A DNA stretch of 64,000 nucleotides. It comes from Actinomycetes bacterium (GTDB lineage: Bacteria > Actinomycetota > Acidimicrobiia > Acidimicrobiales > RAAP-2). Positions 34,329-41,775 of the stretch are shown piece after piece. Position numbers and translations under genes: made by a program. Position 1 is the stretch's first letter; each line of letters opens with the position of its first letter. The stretch lies in contig JAJYYG010000070.1 of NCBI GenBank assembly GCA_021801235.1, forward strand, positions 1 through 64,000, read 5' to 3'. The notes below the pieces were generated by a model, which did no database searches, was not told where the DNA came from, and saw nothing but the letters and a program-made list of their open reading frames with translations.

Positions 34329-34649
34329 ATGGACGATCCGAGGGAGCCCGACACCGCCGGCATACCGGAAGGGACCCCCGCGGCCCCCGAACCGGCCGGC
34401 GACCGCACCCACGGCACCGATGGCACCTTCGACCTCGATGGCGTCGCGGCCGACATCGACGCCATCGAGGCCCTGCTCGACGGCGTCGACCGTGCGCTCT
34501 CGCGGATCGATGCCGCTACCTACGGCCGGTGCGGGACGTGCGGCGGTCCGATCGAGGATGCCGCGCTCGCCGAGGATCCGACCCGGGAGCACTGCGGCGG
34601 GTGCCGTCCCCTCGTCGGAGCTCCCCCATCTGCCCCCGGCGTAGGCTGA
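34329..34649 (+). CDS. TraR/DksA-type zinc-finger protein
   Basis: 106 aa. The first 35 residues are acidic/Pro-rich. A coiled-coil-like stretch follows (DIDAIEALLDGVDRALSRIDAATYG), then a C4 zinc finger CGTCGGPIEDAALAEDPTREHCGGC. The order 'ALxRIDxGTYGxCxxCGxxI...RLxxxPxxxxCxxC' is the DksA/TraR C-terminal finger. Full DksA modulates RNA polymerase with ppGpp; short actinobacterial forms may do something similar, unproven. Diverges from the desulfurase-like gene over an 86-bp gap and seems leaderless. Confidence 0.85.
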   Translation: MDDPREPDTAGIPEGTPAAPEPAGDRTHGTDGTFDLDGVAADIDAIEALLDGVDRALSRIDAATYGRCGTCGGPIEDAALAEDPTREHCGGCRPLVGAPPSAPGVG

Positions 34650-34681
34650 CGGCTCCGCCGAAGGGTGCTTCTGGCCCGCCG

Positions 34682-35098
34682 TTACTTCTTGGTCGCCCAG
34701 AAGATCTCGGCGATCTCGGCGATCTCGGCCAGGAGCCGGTCGGCCACCGCGGCGTCGTTGCCCTTCTTGACCTCGCCGGCGGTCTTGGTGGCCCGCCAGA
34801 ACAGGTCGTGGAGCTGGGGGTACGTCTCGAGATGCTCCGGCTTGAAGTAGTCGGTCCACAGCACCCACAGGTGGTGCTTGACCAGCTCGGCACGCTCCTC
34901 TTTGATGATGGTCGACCGCACCCGGAACGTCTCGTCGTCGGAAGCGTTGAACTTGTCGATGATGTTCTTGATCGACTCCGCCTCGATCCGAGCCTGCGCG
35001 GGGTCGTAGACGCCGCACGGGAGATCGCAGTGGGCATGTGCCACCGGTGGGTCGGACAGCAGGTCGATGGCGGCGAACAGTCGGTCTGCGATGCGCAT
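34682..35098 (-). CDS. sodN: Nickel superoxide dismutase precursor
   Basis: 138 aa from the ATG at 35098, which follows AAGGAG at 8 nt; the track ORF runs far upstream in a non-coding frame. Ni-SOD converts superoxide to O2 and H2O2. The nickel hook HCDLPCGVY is at residues 23-31; cleavage of the 22-residue propeptide (ending PPVAHA) exposes His23, giving ligands His1, Cys2 and Cys6 of the mature protein. The remainder is the four-helix bundle (EAESIKNIIDKFNASDDETFRVRSTIIKEERAELVKHHLWVLWTDYFKPEHLE). The enzyme is a cytosolic homohexamer in Streptomyces. The divergent gene at 35314 codes the maturation protease. Confidence 0.96.
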   Translation of the reverse strand: MRIADRLFAAIDLLSDPPVAHAHCDLPCGVYDPAQARIEAESIKNIIDKFNASDDETFRVRSTIIKEERAELVKHHLWVLWTDYFKPEHLETYPQLHDLFWRATKTAGEVKKGNDAAVADRLLAEIAEIAEIFWATKK

Positions 35099-35313
35099 GG
35101 GCTGGCTCCTTGGTCGTTGTGGTCGTCCGGCACCGCGGTGACAGGGGGCGACAGTGGCCGCCGGCTGCCCGCGGCACCGGGCTCCGGTCGGGCGGTGGTT
35201 GCTGCTGGAGATGGTACCGAGTCGCCGCCGCGGGCTGCCACCGCCCCGACGGCGGACCCCATGACGACTCCCGTGACCCCTCCGACGGCGGCCCCCGTGA
35301 CGACCCACCGGCG

Positions 35314-35817
35314 ATGAGGCGGCCCTGCCGACCACGGGGGCCGGGGGTCCGCCGTCCTGGCACAAGGGAGCGGCGACGTCTGACCACCGTCGCCGCCGCC
35401 ATCGGCGTCGCGGCCCTCTGGGGGTTCGCCCCGCGGGTCCGGCGGGTGCGGGTCGACGGCGGGTCGATGGCTCCCGCCCTCCTCCCGGGGGACCGGTTGC
35501 TGGTGACCTGCCCGTCGCCCGTCGCCCGTCGCCGGGGCAGGGGTCGGGGCAGGGGCAGGGGGATCGCCCTCCGGGTCGGCCAGGTCGCGGTGGTGCGGGA
35601 CCCGCGTTCACCGGACCGGGTCCTCGTGAAACGGGTCCGGTCGGTCGACGGCGCATCGGGGGCCATCGAGGTACGCGGGGACGACCCCGGCGCCAGCACC
35701 GACAGCCGCACCTTCGGACCGGTGCCCGCCGCCCTGGTGATCGGCCACGCATGTTACCGGTACGCTCCGCCCGCCAGGGTGGGACGGGGCCCGTGGCACG
35801 GCTACGCTCCTGGTTGA
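35314..35817 (+). CDS. sodX: Nickel-type superoxide dismutase maturation protease
   Basis: 167 aa from the ATG at 35314; the longer track ORF is a shadow extension. It has an S24/S26 signal-peptidase-like fold: VRVDGGSMAPALLPGDRLLVTC holds the Ser nucleophile, VRDPRSPDRVLVKRVRSV the Lys general base, and IEVRGDDPGASTDSRTFGPVPAALVIGHA the conserved box C/D. An N-terminal hydrophobic stretch (TTVAAAIGVAALWGF) may be a weak membrane anchor. SodX removes the SodN propeptide. It is transcribed divergently from sodN with a 215-bp gap, and its TGA overlaps the ATG of rsiG, which couples it to that gene. An Arg/Gly run (RRRGRGRGRGRG) interrupts the middle. Confidence 0.9.
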   Translation: MRRPCRPRGPGVRRPGTRERRRLTTVAAAIGVAALWGFAPRVRRVRVDGGSMAPALLPGDRLLVTCPSPVARRRGRGRGRGRGIALRVGQVAVVRDPRSPDRVLVKRVRSVDGASGAIEVRGDDPGASTDSRTFGPVPAALVIGHACYRYAPPARVGRGPWHGYAPG

Positions 35818-36359
35818 TGGCGAGCCTCCGCACCGAACTCGTCCGGCTCCTCGACGAGTCCTACCTCGACGACATCGAGTCCCTCCCGCTCGAGACGATC
35901 CGCGCCAAGCGGGCGGAGTGCCAGGAGGCGGAGGTGTCGCTGTCCTACCTGCGACGCCTTGCGCAAGGTCGTCTCGACATCGTGCACGCCTACCTCGACC
36001 GCAGCGCGTCGCGCTCCCCGGACGACCTCGGGATGCTGGTGGAAGAGATGCCGGTCATCCTGTCGGCAGGTCCCGGCCGCCCGGCGGGCCCTGGTCGCCT
36101 CCCCCTGCTCCTCTCCCCGGACACGGAGGTGAGCGAGCTGACCGAGGAGATCGACAGCGTGCTCGGGGCGGAGGGGATCGGTCGGCTCGGGCAGCTCGAC
36201 GCGGACGGCCTGCGCTCCCTCGCCGCGGATCTCGAGACCGTCGAGCACCGGATCTCGCGCGAGCGACGGGCCCTCCACGTCCGGATCGACGGTCTGCAGG
36301 CCGAGCTGGTGAGCCGGTACAAGACCGGACAGGCGTCCGTCGACGGCCTGCTCTCCTAG
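35817..36359 (+). CDS. rsiG: RsiG-like anti-sigma factor with c-di-GMP binding motifs
   Basis: 180 aa; ATG overlaps the sodX stop (TGATG). In Streptomyces RsiG sequesters the sporulation sigma factor WhiG when bound to cyclic di-GMP. The signature E-x3-S-x2-R-x3-Q-x3-D is complete in the first helix (E39, S43, R46, Q50, D54; EVSLSYLRRLAQGRLD). A second copy with His for Gln lies at E143, S147, R150, H154, D158 (EHRISRERRALHVRID). The helices flanking a Pro-rich middle would form the antiparallel coiled coil. The N-terminal LPLETIRAKRAEC is also family-typical. A WhiG-like sigma factor is not in the window. An XRE regulator follows 16 nt downstream. Confidence 0.88.
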   Translation: MASLRTELVRLLDESYLDDIESLPLETIRAKRAECQEAEVSLSYLRRLAQGRLDIVHAYLDRSASRSPDDLGMLVEEMPVILSAGPGRPAGPGRLPLLLSPDTEVSELTEEIDSVLGAEGIGRLGQLDADGLRSLAADLETVEHRISRERRALHVRIDGLQAELVSRYKTGQASVDGLLS

Positions 36360-36375
36360 CGGTCCGTCGCGAGCG

Positions 36376-36891
36376 ATGCCCAGGGACCCGCACCGACCAG
36401 GGGGGGAGCACGCCGGCTCCCACGGTGACCACCGGGACGGCGCGCACGGTGACCACCGGGACGGCGCTCAGTTCGTCAAGGAGCTGCCGGAGCGGTTCAA
36501 CGAGCTCGGTTCGTTCATCCGCGAGCAGCGTGGGAACGCCCGGCTGTCCCTCCGGCGGCTCTCCGAGCTCGCCGGCATCTCCAACCCCTACCTCAGCCAG
36601 ATCGAGCGGGGACTGCGCCGGCCGTCGGCGGAGATCCTCCAGCAGATCGCCAAGGCGCTGCGCATCTCGGCGGAGACCCTCTACGTGCAGGCGGGGATCC
36701 TGGAGAAGCCCGAGGGCGACTCCGACCTGGGGCGTTACATCCTCTCCGACCATCGCCTCACCGAGGAGCAGAAGCAGGCCCTGATGAGGATCTACCTCTC
36801 GTTCCGGCACGAGAACGACGACCGGTCCGCCGAGGCGGCCGTGGCGGAGGCCGGGGAGGTCCGGGTGCCCCCCGGGGCGGCCGCCGGGTGA
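36376..36891 (+). CDS. XRE-family DNA-binding protein
   Basis: 171 aa. A Cro/cI helix-turn-helix fills about residues 45-105: SFIREQRGNARLSLRRLSELAGISNPYLSQIERGLRRPSAEILQQIAKALRI. The tail LTEEQKQALMRIYLSFRHEN is typical of a conserved actinobacterial regulator of this size. N-terminal residues 15-30 have the HGDHRDGA repeat. An earlier or later start is possible: a more compact form would begin near FVKELPERF. Downstream of rsiG by 16 nt and upstream of mshA by 29 nt; target genes unknown. Confidence 0.82.
   Translation: MPRDPHRPGGEHAGSHGDHRDGAHGDHRDGAQFVKELPERFNELGSFIREQRGNARLSLRRLSELAGISNPYLSQIERGLRRPSAEILQQIAKALRISAETLYVQAGILEKPEGDSDLGRYILSDHRLTEEQKQALMRIYLSFRHENDDRSAEAAVAEAGEVRVPPGAAAG
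36421..36468 (+). repeat. 24-nt tandem duplication in the XRE gene
   Basis: CACGGTGACCACCGGGACGG and four more bases occur twice head to tail, coding the HGDHRDGA repeat. In frame. Confidence 0.85.
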
Positions 36892-36905
36892 AGGGCCCCT
36901 CCCGG

Positions 36906-36911
36906 TAGGCT
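36906..36911 (+). promoter_or_regulatory. Putative leaderless -10 element (TAGGCT) of mshA
   Basis: TAGGCT, 9 nt before the mshA ATG at 36921. Confidence 0.5.
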
Positions 36912-36920
36912 CTGGCCGAC

Positions 36921-38168
36921 ATGAGGCGACTCGCGGTTCTCTCGTTGCACACCTCGCCGCTCGCGCAGCCCGGCAGCGGCGACGGCGGAGGCATGAACGT
37001 CTATGTCCGCGAGCTGTCGTCCGCGCTGGCCCGGGCCGGGGTCGAATGCGACGTGTTCACCAGGGCCTCCTCCGATGTCCTCCCGGCCGTGGTCACGGTG
37101 GAGCCGGGGTTCCGTGTGCACCATGTGACCGCGGGACCCCCGGCGCCGATGGCGAAGGAGGCGCTGCCGCGGGTGGTCGACGAGTTCGCCGACGGGGTGC
37201 TGAAGGTCCTCGACTGCACGGGTGCCGACCTGCCCTACGACGCCGTCCACGCCAACTACTGGCTCAGCGGCATGGCCGGACATCACATCAAGCACCAGCT
37301 CGACATCCCCCTGGTGTCGACCTTCCACACGCTCGACCGGGTGAAGGCCGAGAGCAGCCCTGAGGAGGTCGAGGCGGACTCCGCCGTCCGGCGGGCCGAG
37401 GAGGAGGCGCGGATCATCCGCTGCTCGGACACCGTCCTCGCCTCCTGCTCGGTCGAGGCGGAGCAGATCACCGACCTCTACCAGGCGGATCCCTCCCGGA
37501 TCCGCATCGTGGCCCCCGGTGTGGACCACGCGTTCTTCGGCCCCGGTCACCGCCCGCAGGCGCGGCGCGCCTTGGGGTTGCCCGCCGACAGCCCGCTCCT
37601 GCTCTTCGTGGGGAGGATCCAACCCCTGAAAGGTGTGGACGTGGCCGTGGAGACCTTGGCCGCCCTCACGGACAGCCACCCCGACGCGCGGCTGGCCGTG
37701 GTCGGCGGGCCGAGCGGGCCCCGGGGCGCCGACGAGGTAGCCCGGACGGCGAGCCTGGTCCACGAGCTCGGTCTCGAGGGCCGGGTGGTCTGCGTCCCGC
37801 CCCGTCCCCACGAGCTGCTGTCCACCTACTACCGCGCCGCCGATGTCTGCCTGGTGCCCAGCCGCTCGGAGTCCTTCGGCCTGGTGGCCCTGGAAGCGGC
37901 GGCCTGTGGCACGCCGGTGGTGGCCTCCGACGTCGGCGGGCTGCGGACTCTCGTCGACCACGGCCGCACCGGCTACCTGGTCGACCGCTCGGACCCGGCG
38001 GCGTTCGCCGCCTGGGTGCGCCAGATCCTGGCCGAGCCGCTCCTTGCACAGCGGCTGTCGACCGGATCGGTGCTGCGGTCCCGGCGGTACACGTGGGCGC
38101 GTGCCGCCCACCTCCTGCGCGAGATCTACGAGGACCTCACCGCCGGCCGGTTGGTCGAGTGCTCCTGA
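36921..38168 (+). CDS. mshA: D-inositol-3-phosphate glycosyltransferase (mycothiol synthesis)
   Basis: 415 aa, usual length. MshA joins GlcNAc from UDP-GlcNAc to inositol-3-phosphate, the first step of mycothiol synthesis. GT4 fold: N-terminal LSLHTSPLAQPGSGDGGGMNVYVRELSSALARAG with the Gly-rich acceptor loop; HANYWLSGMAGHHIKHQLDIPLVSTFHTLDRVK; IVAPGVDHAFFGPG; VGRIQPLKGVDVAVETLA; VPSRSESFGLVALEAAACGTPVVASDVGGL with the E-x7-E donor motif. These phrases are all MshA-typical. Cytosolic. Leaderless-type hexamer upstream. Other msh genes are not in the window. Confidence 0.95.
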   Translation: MRRLAVLSLHTSPLAQPGSGDGGGMNVYVRELSSALARAGVECDVFTRASSDVLPAVVTVEPGFRVHHVTAGPPAPMAKEALPRVVDEFADGVLKVLDCTGADLPYDAVHANYWLSGMAGHHIKHQLDIPLVSTFHTLDRVKAESSPEEVEADSAVRRAEEEARIIRCSDTVLASCSVEAEQITDLYQADPSRIRIVAPGVDHAFFGPGHRPQARRALGLPADSPLLLFVGRIQPLKGVDVAVETLAALTDSHPDARLAVVGGPSGPRGADEVARTASLVHELGLEGRVVCVPPRPHELLSTYYRAADVCLVPSRSESFGLVALEAAACGTPVVASDVGGLRTLVDHGRTGYLVDRSDPAAFAAWVRQILAEPLLAQRLSTGSVLRSRRYTWARAAHLLREIYEDLTAGRLVECS

Positions 38169-38262
38169 CGTCCCGGCCCCATCGGACCACCCCGCCTCCG
38201 TCCGTCCCGGGTACGGCCCCGGCGCCCCGGGCGGGTCGGGCCCGATCCGGGCCCTCCGGACG

Positions 38263-38787
38263 GTGAGCGACCGGTGGTCGGGCGTTCCGACCGCTGCCGA
38301 ACGCGAGCGGCTTGTGGCGGTGCTCGACGCGTGGACGGCGGGGGCGGCCGCCTCCGCAGGGGGCACGGTCACCGCCGCCGGTCCCCAGCCGGGGGGTGAC
38401 GCGCTGAGCGGGGCCCCCGCCTGGTATGTCCGGATGCGGGGGGAGGAGAAGGACGTCATCACGGTCTGGCTCACCTTGCGGCAACGGACGCTCTTCCACC
38501 ACGCCCAGCTGATGCCGGCGCCCGAGGAGGCGGTCCGGGAGACCTGGGAGTACCTGCTCCGGCGGAACGCCGACCTGTTCGGGATGGCCTTCGCGCTGGG
38601 ACAGGAGGGCGGAGTCGAGCTGGTAGGGAGGGTCCCGGTCGAACGGGTCGACGACGCCGAGCTCGACCGGGTGGTCGGAACGACGCTGGCGTGCGTCGAG
38701 GAGTGCTTCCCGACTGCGATGGCACTCGGCTTCGGGGCGCGGTTCCGCCGGCGCCCGAGGACCCGGCCCGACACGGCCCACTGCTAG
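38263..38787 (+). CDS. YbjN domain-containing protein
   Basis: 174 aa from the GTG at 38263 (VSDRWSGVPTAAERERLVAVLDAW); the track ORF start lies inside mshA. The central part has the YbjN/secretion-chaperone-like pattern of an alternating beta-helix domain: WYVRMRGEEKDVITVWLTLRQRTLFHHAQLMPAPEE, WEYLLRRNADLFGMAFALGQEGGVELVGRVPVERVDDAELDRVVG. In mycobacteria and streptomycetes a YbjN-like gene also follows mshA. No enzymatic motif. The stop TAG overlaps the -10 hexamer of proC. Confidence 0.8.
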   Translation: MSDRWSGVPTAAERERLVAVLDAWTAGAAASAGGTVTAAGPQPGGDALSGAPAWYVRMRGEEKDVITVWLTLRQRTLFHHAQLMPAPEEAVRETWEYLLRRNADLFGMAFALGQEGGVELVGRVPVERVDDAELDRVVGTTLACVEECFPTAMALGFGARFRRRPRTRPDTAHC

Positions 38788-38790
38788 CGT
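38785..38790 (+). promoter_or_regulatory. Putative leaderless -10 element (TAGCGT) of proC
   Basis: TAGCGT, 7 nt before the proC ATG and overlapping the upstream stop codon. Confidence 0.45.
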
Positions 38791-38797
38791 CGCGCCA

Positions 38798-39589
38798 ATG
38801 CCCGTAAAGCTCCTGATCGTCGGCGGTGGCGCCATGGGAACCGCCTTCCTGGCCGGCTTGGTGGAGAGCGGCTGGGCGCCGGCGGCGGACCTCGCCGTCA
38901 GCGAGCCGGACCCTTCCCGGCGGGAGGCCCTCGCCGCTTCGCATCCCGGTCTGACCGTCGGCGACGGCCCGATCGAGGCCGAGGGCGCCGTGCTGGCGGT
39001 GAAGCCGGACGTGGCCGAAGGGGCGTGCCGGACCCTCGGGGCGGCGGGGATCCGACGGGTGCTCTCCATCGTGGCCGGACTTGCATCCGAACGGCTCGAG
39101 GCGACCCTCCCGCCCGGTTCGGTGGTGGTGCGGGCGATGCCCAACACGCCCTCGCTGGTGGGTGCGGGGGTAGCCGCCATGGCCGGCGGAGTTCATGCGT
39201 CGGCTGCCGACCTCGACTGGGCCGAGGGCATCCTGGCCGCGGTGGGCACGGTGGTCCGGCTGCCCGAACGCCAGCTCGACGCAGTGACCGGTCTGTCGGG
39301 CTCGGGGCCGGCGTACGTGTTCCTCATGGCCGAGGCGATGATCGAGGCCGGCGTGATGGCCGGGTTGACCCGTGAGGTGAGCCGGACCCTGGTGGTCGGC
39401 ACCCTCCTCGGCTCGGCTCGCCTGCTCGACGAGACGGGCCAAGACCCTGCGACCCTGCGGGCGTCGGTGACCTCCCCGGGCGGGACCACGGCGGCCGGGC
39501 TCCGCTCCCTCGAGTTCAAGGCGGTGCGGTCGGCGTTCATCGAGGCGGTGGCGGCTGCGGTCGAGCGCTCGAGGCAGCTCGGGCGCTGA
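38798..39589 (+). CDS. proC: Pyrroline-5-carboxylate reductase
   Basis: 263 aa. It reduces 1-pyrroline-5-carboxylate to proline with NAD(P)H. Rossmann motif VGGGAMGTAFLAGL; VLAVKPD; SIVAGLA; VRAMPNTPSLVGAGVAAM; and the C-terminal dimer domain with the family signature (LSGSGPAYVFLMAEAMIEAGVMAGLTREVSRTL, then TSPGGTTAAGL). All P5CR hallmarks are present. Cytosolic homo-oligomer. Followed 98 nt later by an excisionase-like gene, an order shared with mycobacteria (Rv0500-Rv0500A). Confidence 0.96.
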   Translation: MPVKLLIVGGGAMGTAFLAGLVESGWAPAADLAVSEPDPSRREALAASHPGLTVGDGPIEAEGAVLAVKPDVAEGACRTLGAAGIRRVLSIVAGLASERLEATLPPGSVVVRAMPNTPSLVGAGVAAMAGGVHASAADLDWAEGILAAVGTVVRLPERQLDAVTGLSGSGPAYVFLMAEAMIEAGVMAGLTREVSRTLVVGTLLGSARLLDETGQDPATLRASVTSPGGTTAAGLRSLEFKAVRSAFIEAVAAAVERSRQLGR

Positions 39590-39687
39590 CTCCGGGTCGG
39601 CCCGGCGCGGGCGCACCGGGTCGCCAAGGCCACTTTCCCGGCCGTCTGCCGTGACCTACGCTCCTCCCGAGGGGAGGATGCAGACGG

Positions 39688-39882
39688 ATGACGGACGGAT
39701 ACGACGAGTCGCGGTTCCTGACGGTGATCGAGGTGGCGGCCACGCTGCGGGTCTCCACCATGACGGTGTACCGCCTGATCAACTCGGGCACGCTGGCCGC
39801 GGTGCGGATCGGCAAGTCGCTCAGGATCCGCGAGGACGACCTGGCGAGCTACCTGGCGGACCGCTACACCAAGGCCGGCTGA
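39688..39882 (+). CDS. Excisionase-family (HTH_17) DNA-binding protein
   Basis: 64 aa; SD GGGGAGG. LTVIEVAATLRVSTMTVYRLINSGTLAAVRIGKSLRIREDDLASYL is a full MerR/excisionase-type winged helix. The same small protein follows proC in Mycobacterium (Rv0500A) and Streptomyces (BdtA-like), so it is a chromosomal regulator and not a phage excisionase. Target unknown. A TACGCT hexamer about 25 nt upstream may be its promoter. Confidence 0.88.
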   Translation: MTDGYDESRFLTVIEVAATLRVSTMTVYRLINSGTLAAVRIGKSLRIREDDLASYLADRYTKAG

Positions 39883-39918
39883 GCCCGGCAGCTGCGCCCG
39901 ACGACAGGGGTACCCACG

Positions 39919-40812
39919 GTGGGTGAGCGGGCCTCCCCGGCTGTCTACTTCCTTTCCGACTACGGGACGGAGGACGAGTTCGTCGGGGTCGTCCACGCGG
40001 TGCTCCACCGGCTCGCACCGGGGGTATCGGTGATCGACATCACCCACGCCGTGACCCCGTTCGACGTGGGTGAGGGGGCGGCGACCCTGGTACGGAGCGT
40101 GCCGCACCTCGGTCGAGGTGTGGTGCTGGCAGTGGTGGACCCCGGAGTCGGCACCGCCCGTCGAGGTCTGGCCGTGGAGGTCCGCTCCACCGCCGGCTCC
40201 GCCGCCCCATCACGTCCCGGCCCCACCGGTGCCGACCGGGGAGACCGCGGAGACGGCCCCGCGTGGTTCGTCGGCCCCGACAACGGGCTGCTCGTGCCAC
40301 CGGTGACGGCCGTCGGCGGCCCGGTGCAGGCGTTCGCCCTCCGGATCCCGGCCGGGGCCGGACGGTGGGGTCCCACCTTCGACGGCCGGGACCTGTTCGC
40401 CCCGGTCGCGGCCCACCTCGCCCTCGGCCGTGATCCCGCCGAGGTGGGCGCTCGCATCGACCCCGGTTCGCTCGTCCCCGCACCCGAGGTGCCCACCGCC
40501 ACGGTCGACGGGCACATCCTCCGGACCGAGTCGGCCCGCGTCGACCGGTTCGGGAACGTGGCCCTGCGCGCCGGGCGGGGCGAGCTCGACGCACTCGGAA
40601 TGGCGGTGGGCGGGGCGGCGTCGGTCGAGATCGGTGGGTCGTCCCGTCCGGCCCGCCGGGTGGTCGGCTTTGCCGACCTCCGCCCCGGCGAGCTCGGCCT
40701 GCTCGTCGACGGAGCCGGCCAGGTGGCGCTCGTGCTCGATCGCGCCCCGGCGAGCGCGCTCGTGGGGATCGAGACGGCCGGCCGGCCGGTCACCATCGCC
40801 CGACCGACCTGA
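39919..40812 (+). CDS. SAM hydrolase family protein (DUF62, SAM hydroxide adenosyltransferase-like)
   Basis: 297 aa, GTG start. N-terminal domain: VYFLSDYGTEDEFVGVVHAVLHRLAPGVSVIDITHAVTPFDVGEGA, VVLAVVDPGVGTARR, WFVGPDNGLLVP; then TFDGRDLFAPVAAHLALG. C-terminal beta domain with VDRFGNVALRA and PGELGLLVDGAGQVALVLDRA. This matches the family that hydrolyses SAM to adenosine and methionine, related to fluorinase/chlorinase. The catalytic-type D/R/H triad region is present (SDYGTEDEF, DPGVGT, GRDLFAP). Fluorinase-type loop residues are not apparent, so hydrolase is favoured. Role in the cell is not settled for the family. Confidence 0.88.
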   Translation: MGERASPAVYFLSDYGTEDEFVGVVHAVLHRLAPGVSVIDITHAVTPFDVGEGAATLVRSVPHLGRGVVLAVVDPGVGTARRGLAVEVRSTAGSAAPSRPGPTGADRGDRGDGPAWFVGPDNGLLVPPVTAVGGPVQAFALRIPAGAGRWGPTFDGRDLFAPVAAHLALGRDPAEVGARIDPGSLVPAPEVPTATVDGHILRTESARVDRFGNVALRAGRGELDALGMAVGGAASVEIGGSSRPARRVVGFADLRPGELGLLVDGAGQVALVLDRAPASALVGIETAGRPVTIARPT

Positions 40813-40843
40813 ACCGGGTTTCCCTTGGGTCGCGGGAAGGTCC

Positions 40844-40849
40844 TACGAT
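40844..40849 (+). promoter_or_regulatory. Putative leaderless -10 element (TACGAT) of rex
   Basis: TACGAT, 8 nt before the GTG at 40858. It favours that start over the TTG that opens the track ORF. Confidence 0.5.
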
Positions 40850-40857
40850 CCGTCCCG

Positions 40858-41586
40858 GTGCCGACGCCCTCGCCCTCCGAACCCGGTCTTCCCCCCCATC
40901 GGCGCATCCCGGAAGCGACCGTGGGCCGCCTGCCGGTCTACCAACGGATCCTCGAGGAGGTGCTGCGGGCGGGGACGACGACCGTCTCGTCGGAGCTGCT
41001 CGGGTCGCTGGCCCGGGTCAATGCGGCCAAGGTCCGCAAGGACCTCTCGATGCTCGGCTCGTTCGGGACCCGGGGGGCCGGGTACGACACCGCGTTCCTG
41101 ATCGAGCAGATCGACCGCGAGCTGGGCCTCAACCACGTATGGCCGGTCGTGATCGTCGGCATCGGGAACCTGGGCCGCGCCCTGGCGCACTCCCAGGGGT
41201 TCGCCGCCCGGGGGTTCCGGGTGGTCGCGCTCCTCGACACCGACGCCGCCATCGTCGGCGAGTCGGTCGGCGACGTCACGGTCCGGCACCTCGACGACCT
41301 GGAGGCCATCGTCTCCGAGCAGCCGCTGGCCATCGGCGTGATCGCCACGCCCGCCTCGGCCGCCCAGCGGGTCGCAGACCTGTTGATCGAGGCCGGTGTC
41401 CGGTCGCTCCTCAACTTCGCGCCCAAGGTGCTCACCGTCGGCCCCGAGATCCTGCTCCGCTACGTCGACCTCAGCATCGAGCTCCAGATCATGAGCTTCT
41501 ACCAGTCGAGGATGGTCGCTCCCGGAGGGGACGGTTCGATGCCGGTCATCCGCTCGATCGGTCTCACCTCCACCGGCGTCGACTGA
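40858..41586 (+). CDS. rex: Redox-sensing transcriptional repressor Rex
   Basis: 242 aa from GTG 40858. Rex binds DNA when NADH/NAD+ is low and releases it when NADH binds. N-terminal winged helix: IPEATVGRLPVYQRILEEVLRAGTTTVSSELLGSLARVNAAKVRKDLSMLGSFGTRGAGYD. Rossmann domain: VVIVGIGNLGRALAHSQGFAARGFRVVALLDTD, IGVIATPASAAQRVADLLIEAGVRSLLNFAP, and the domain-swapped C-terminal helix DLSIELQIMSFYQ. In streptomycetes rex leads the rex-hemACD block and controls hem and respiratory genes; here hemA starts 189 nt downstream. No clear Rex operator (TTGTGAA-type) is seen in this window. Confidence 0.95.
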   Translation: MPTPSPSEPGLPPHRRIPEATVGRLPVYQRILEEVLRAGTTTVSSELLGSLARVNAAKVRKDLSMLGSFGTRGAGYDTAFLIEQIDRELGLNHVWPVVIVGIGNLGRALAHSQGFAARGFRVVALLDTDAAIVGESVGDVTVRHLDDLEAIVSEQPLAIGVIATPASAAQRVADLLIEAGVRSLLNFAPKVLTVGPEILLRYVDLSIELQIMSFYQSRMVAPGGDGSMPVIRSIGLTSTGVD

Positions 41587-41623
41587 GGCAGGGCGCCGGC
41601 GTCCCTCCGGCGCAGTCGTGCCG

Positions 41624-41654
41624 ACCGGGAGCGCCGGAAGACACCGCTCCCGGT
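41624..41654 (+). terminator. Hairpin between rex and hemA
   Basis: ACCGGGAGCG and CGCTCCCGGT form a perfect 10-bp stem with an 11-nt loop, 38 nt after the rex stop. No T-tract. It may end or attenuate the rex transcript before hemA. Confidence 0.5.
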
Positions 41655-41775
41655 GCCGCGACTGGCGGGACATGCCCCGGACCGGCATGCTTGATGGTCC
41701 GGGCTGCACCGATTCGAAGAGGTTGACCACGCGTGGTGAGGCTGTGAGCGATCGAGAGGTGGGTGGGGCGACCCC

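Noticed and set aside
39688-39882. Phage excisionase
   Set aside because: Although of the excisionase fold family, its place after proC is conserved in actinobacteria and no phage genes are nearby.
39919-40812. Fluorinase or chlorinase
   Set aside because: The family is right, but no halogenase-type insert is seen and no halometabolite genes are adjacent; SAM hydrolase is the simpler call.
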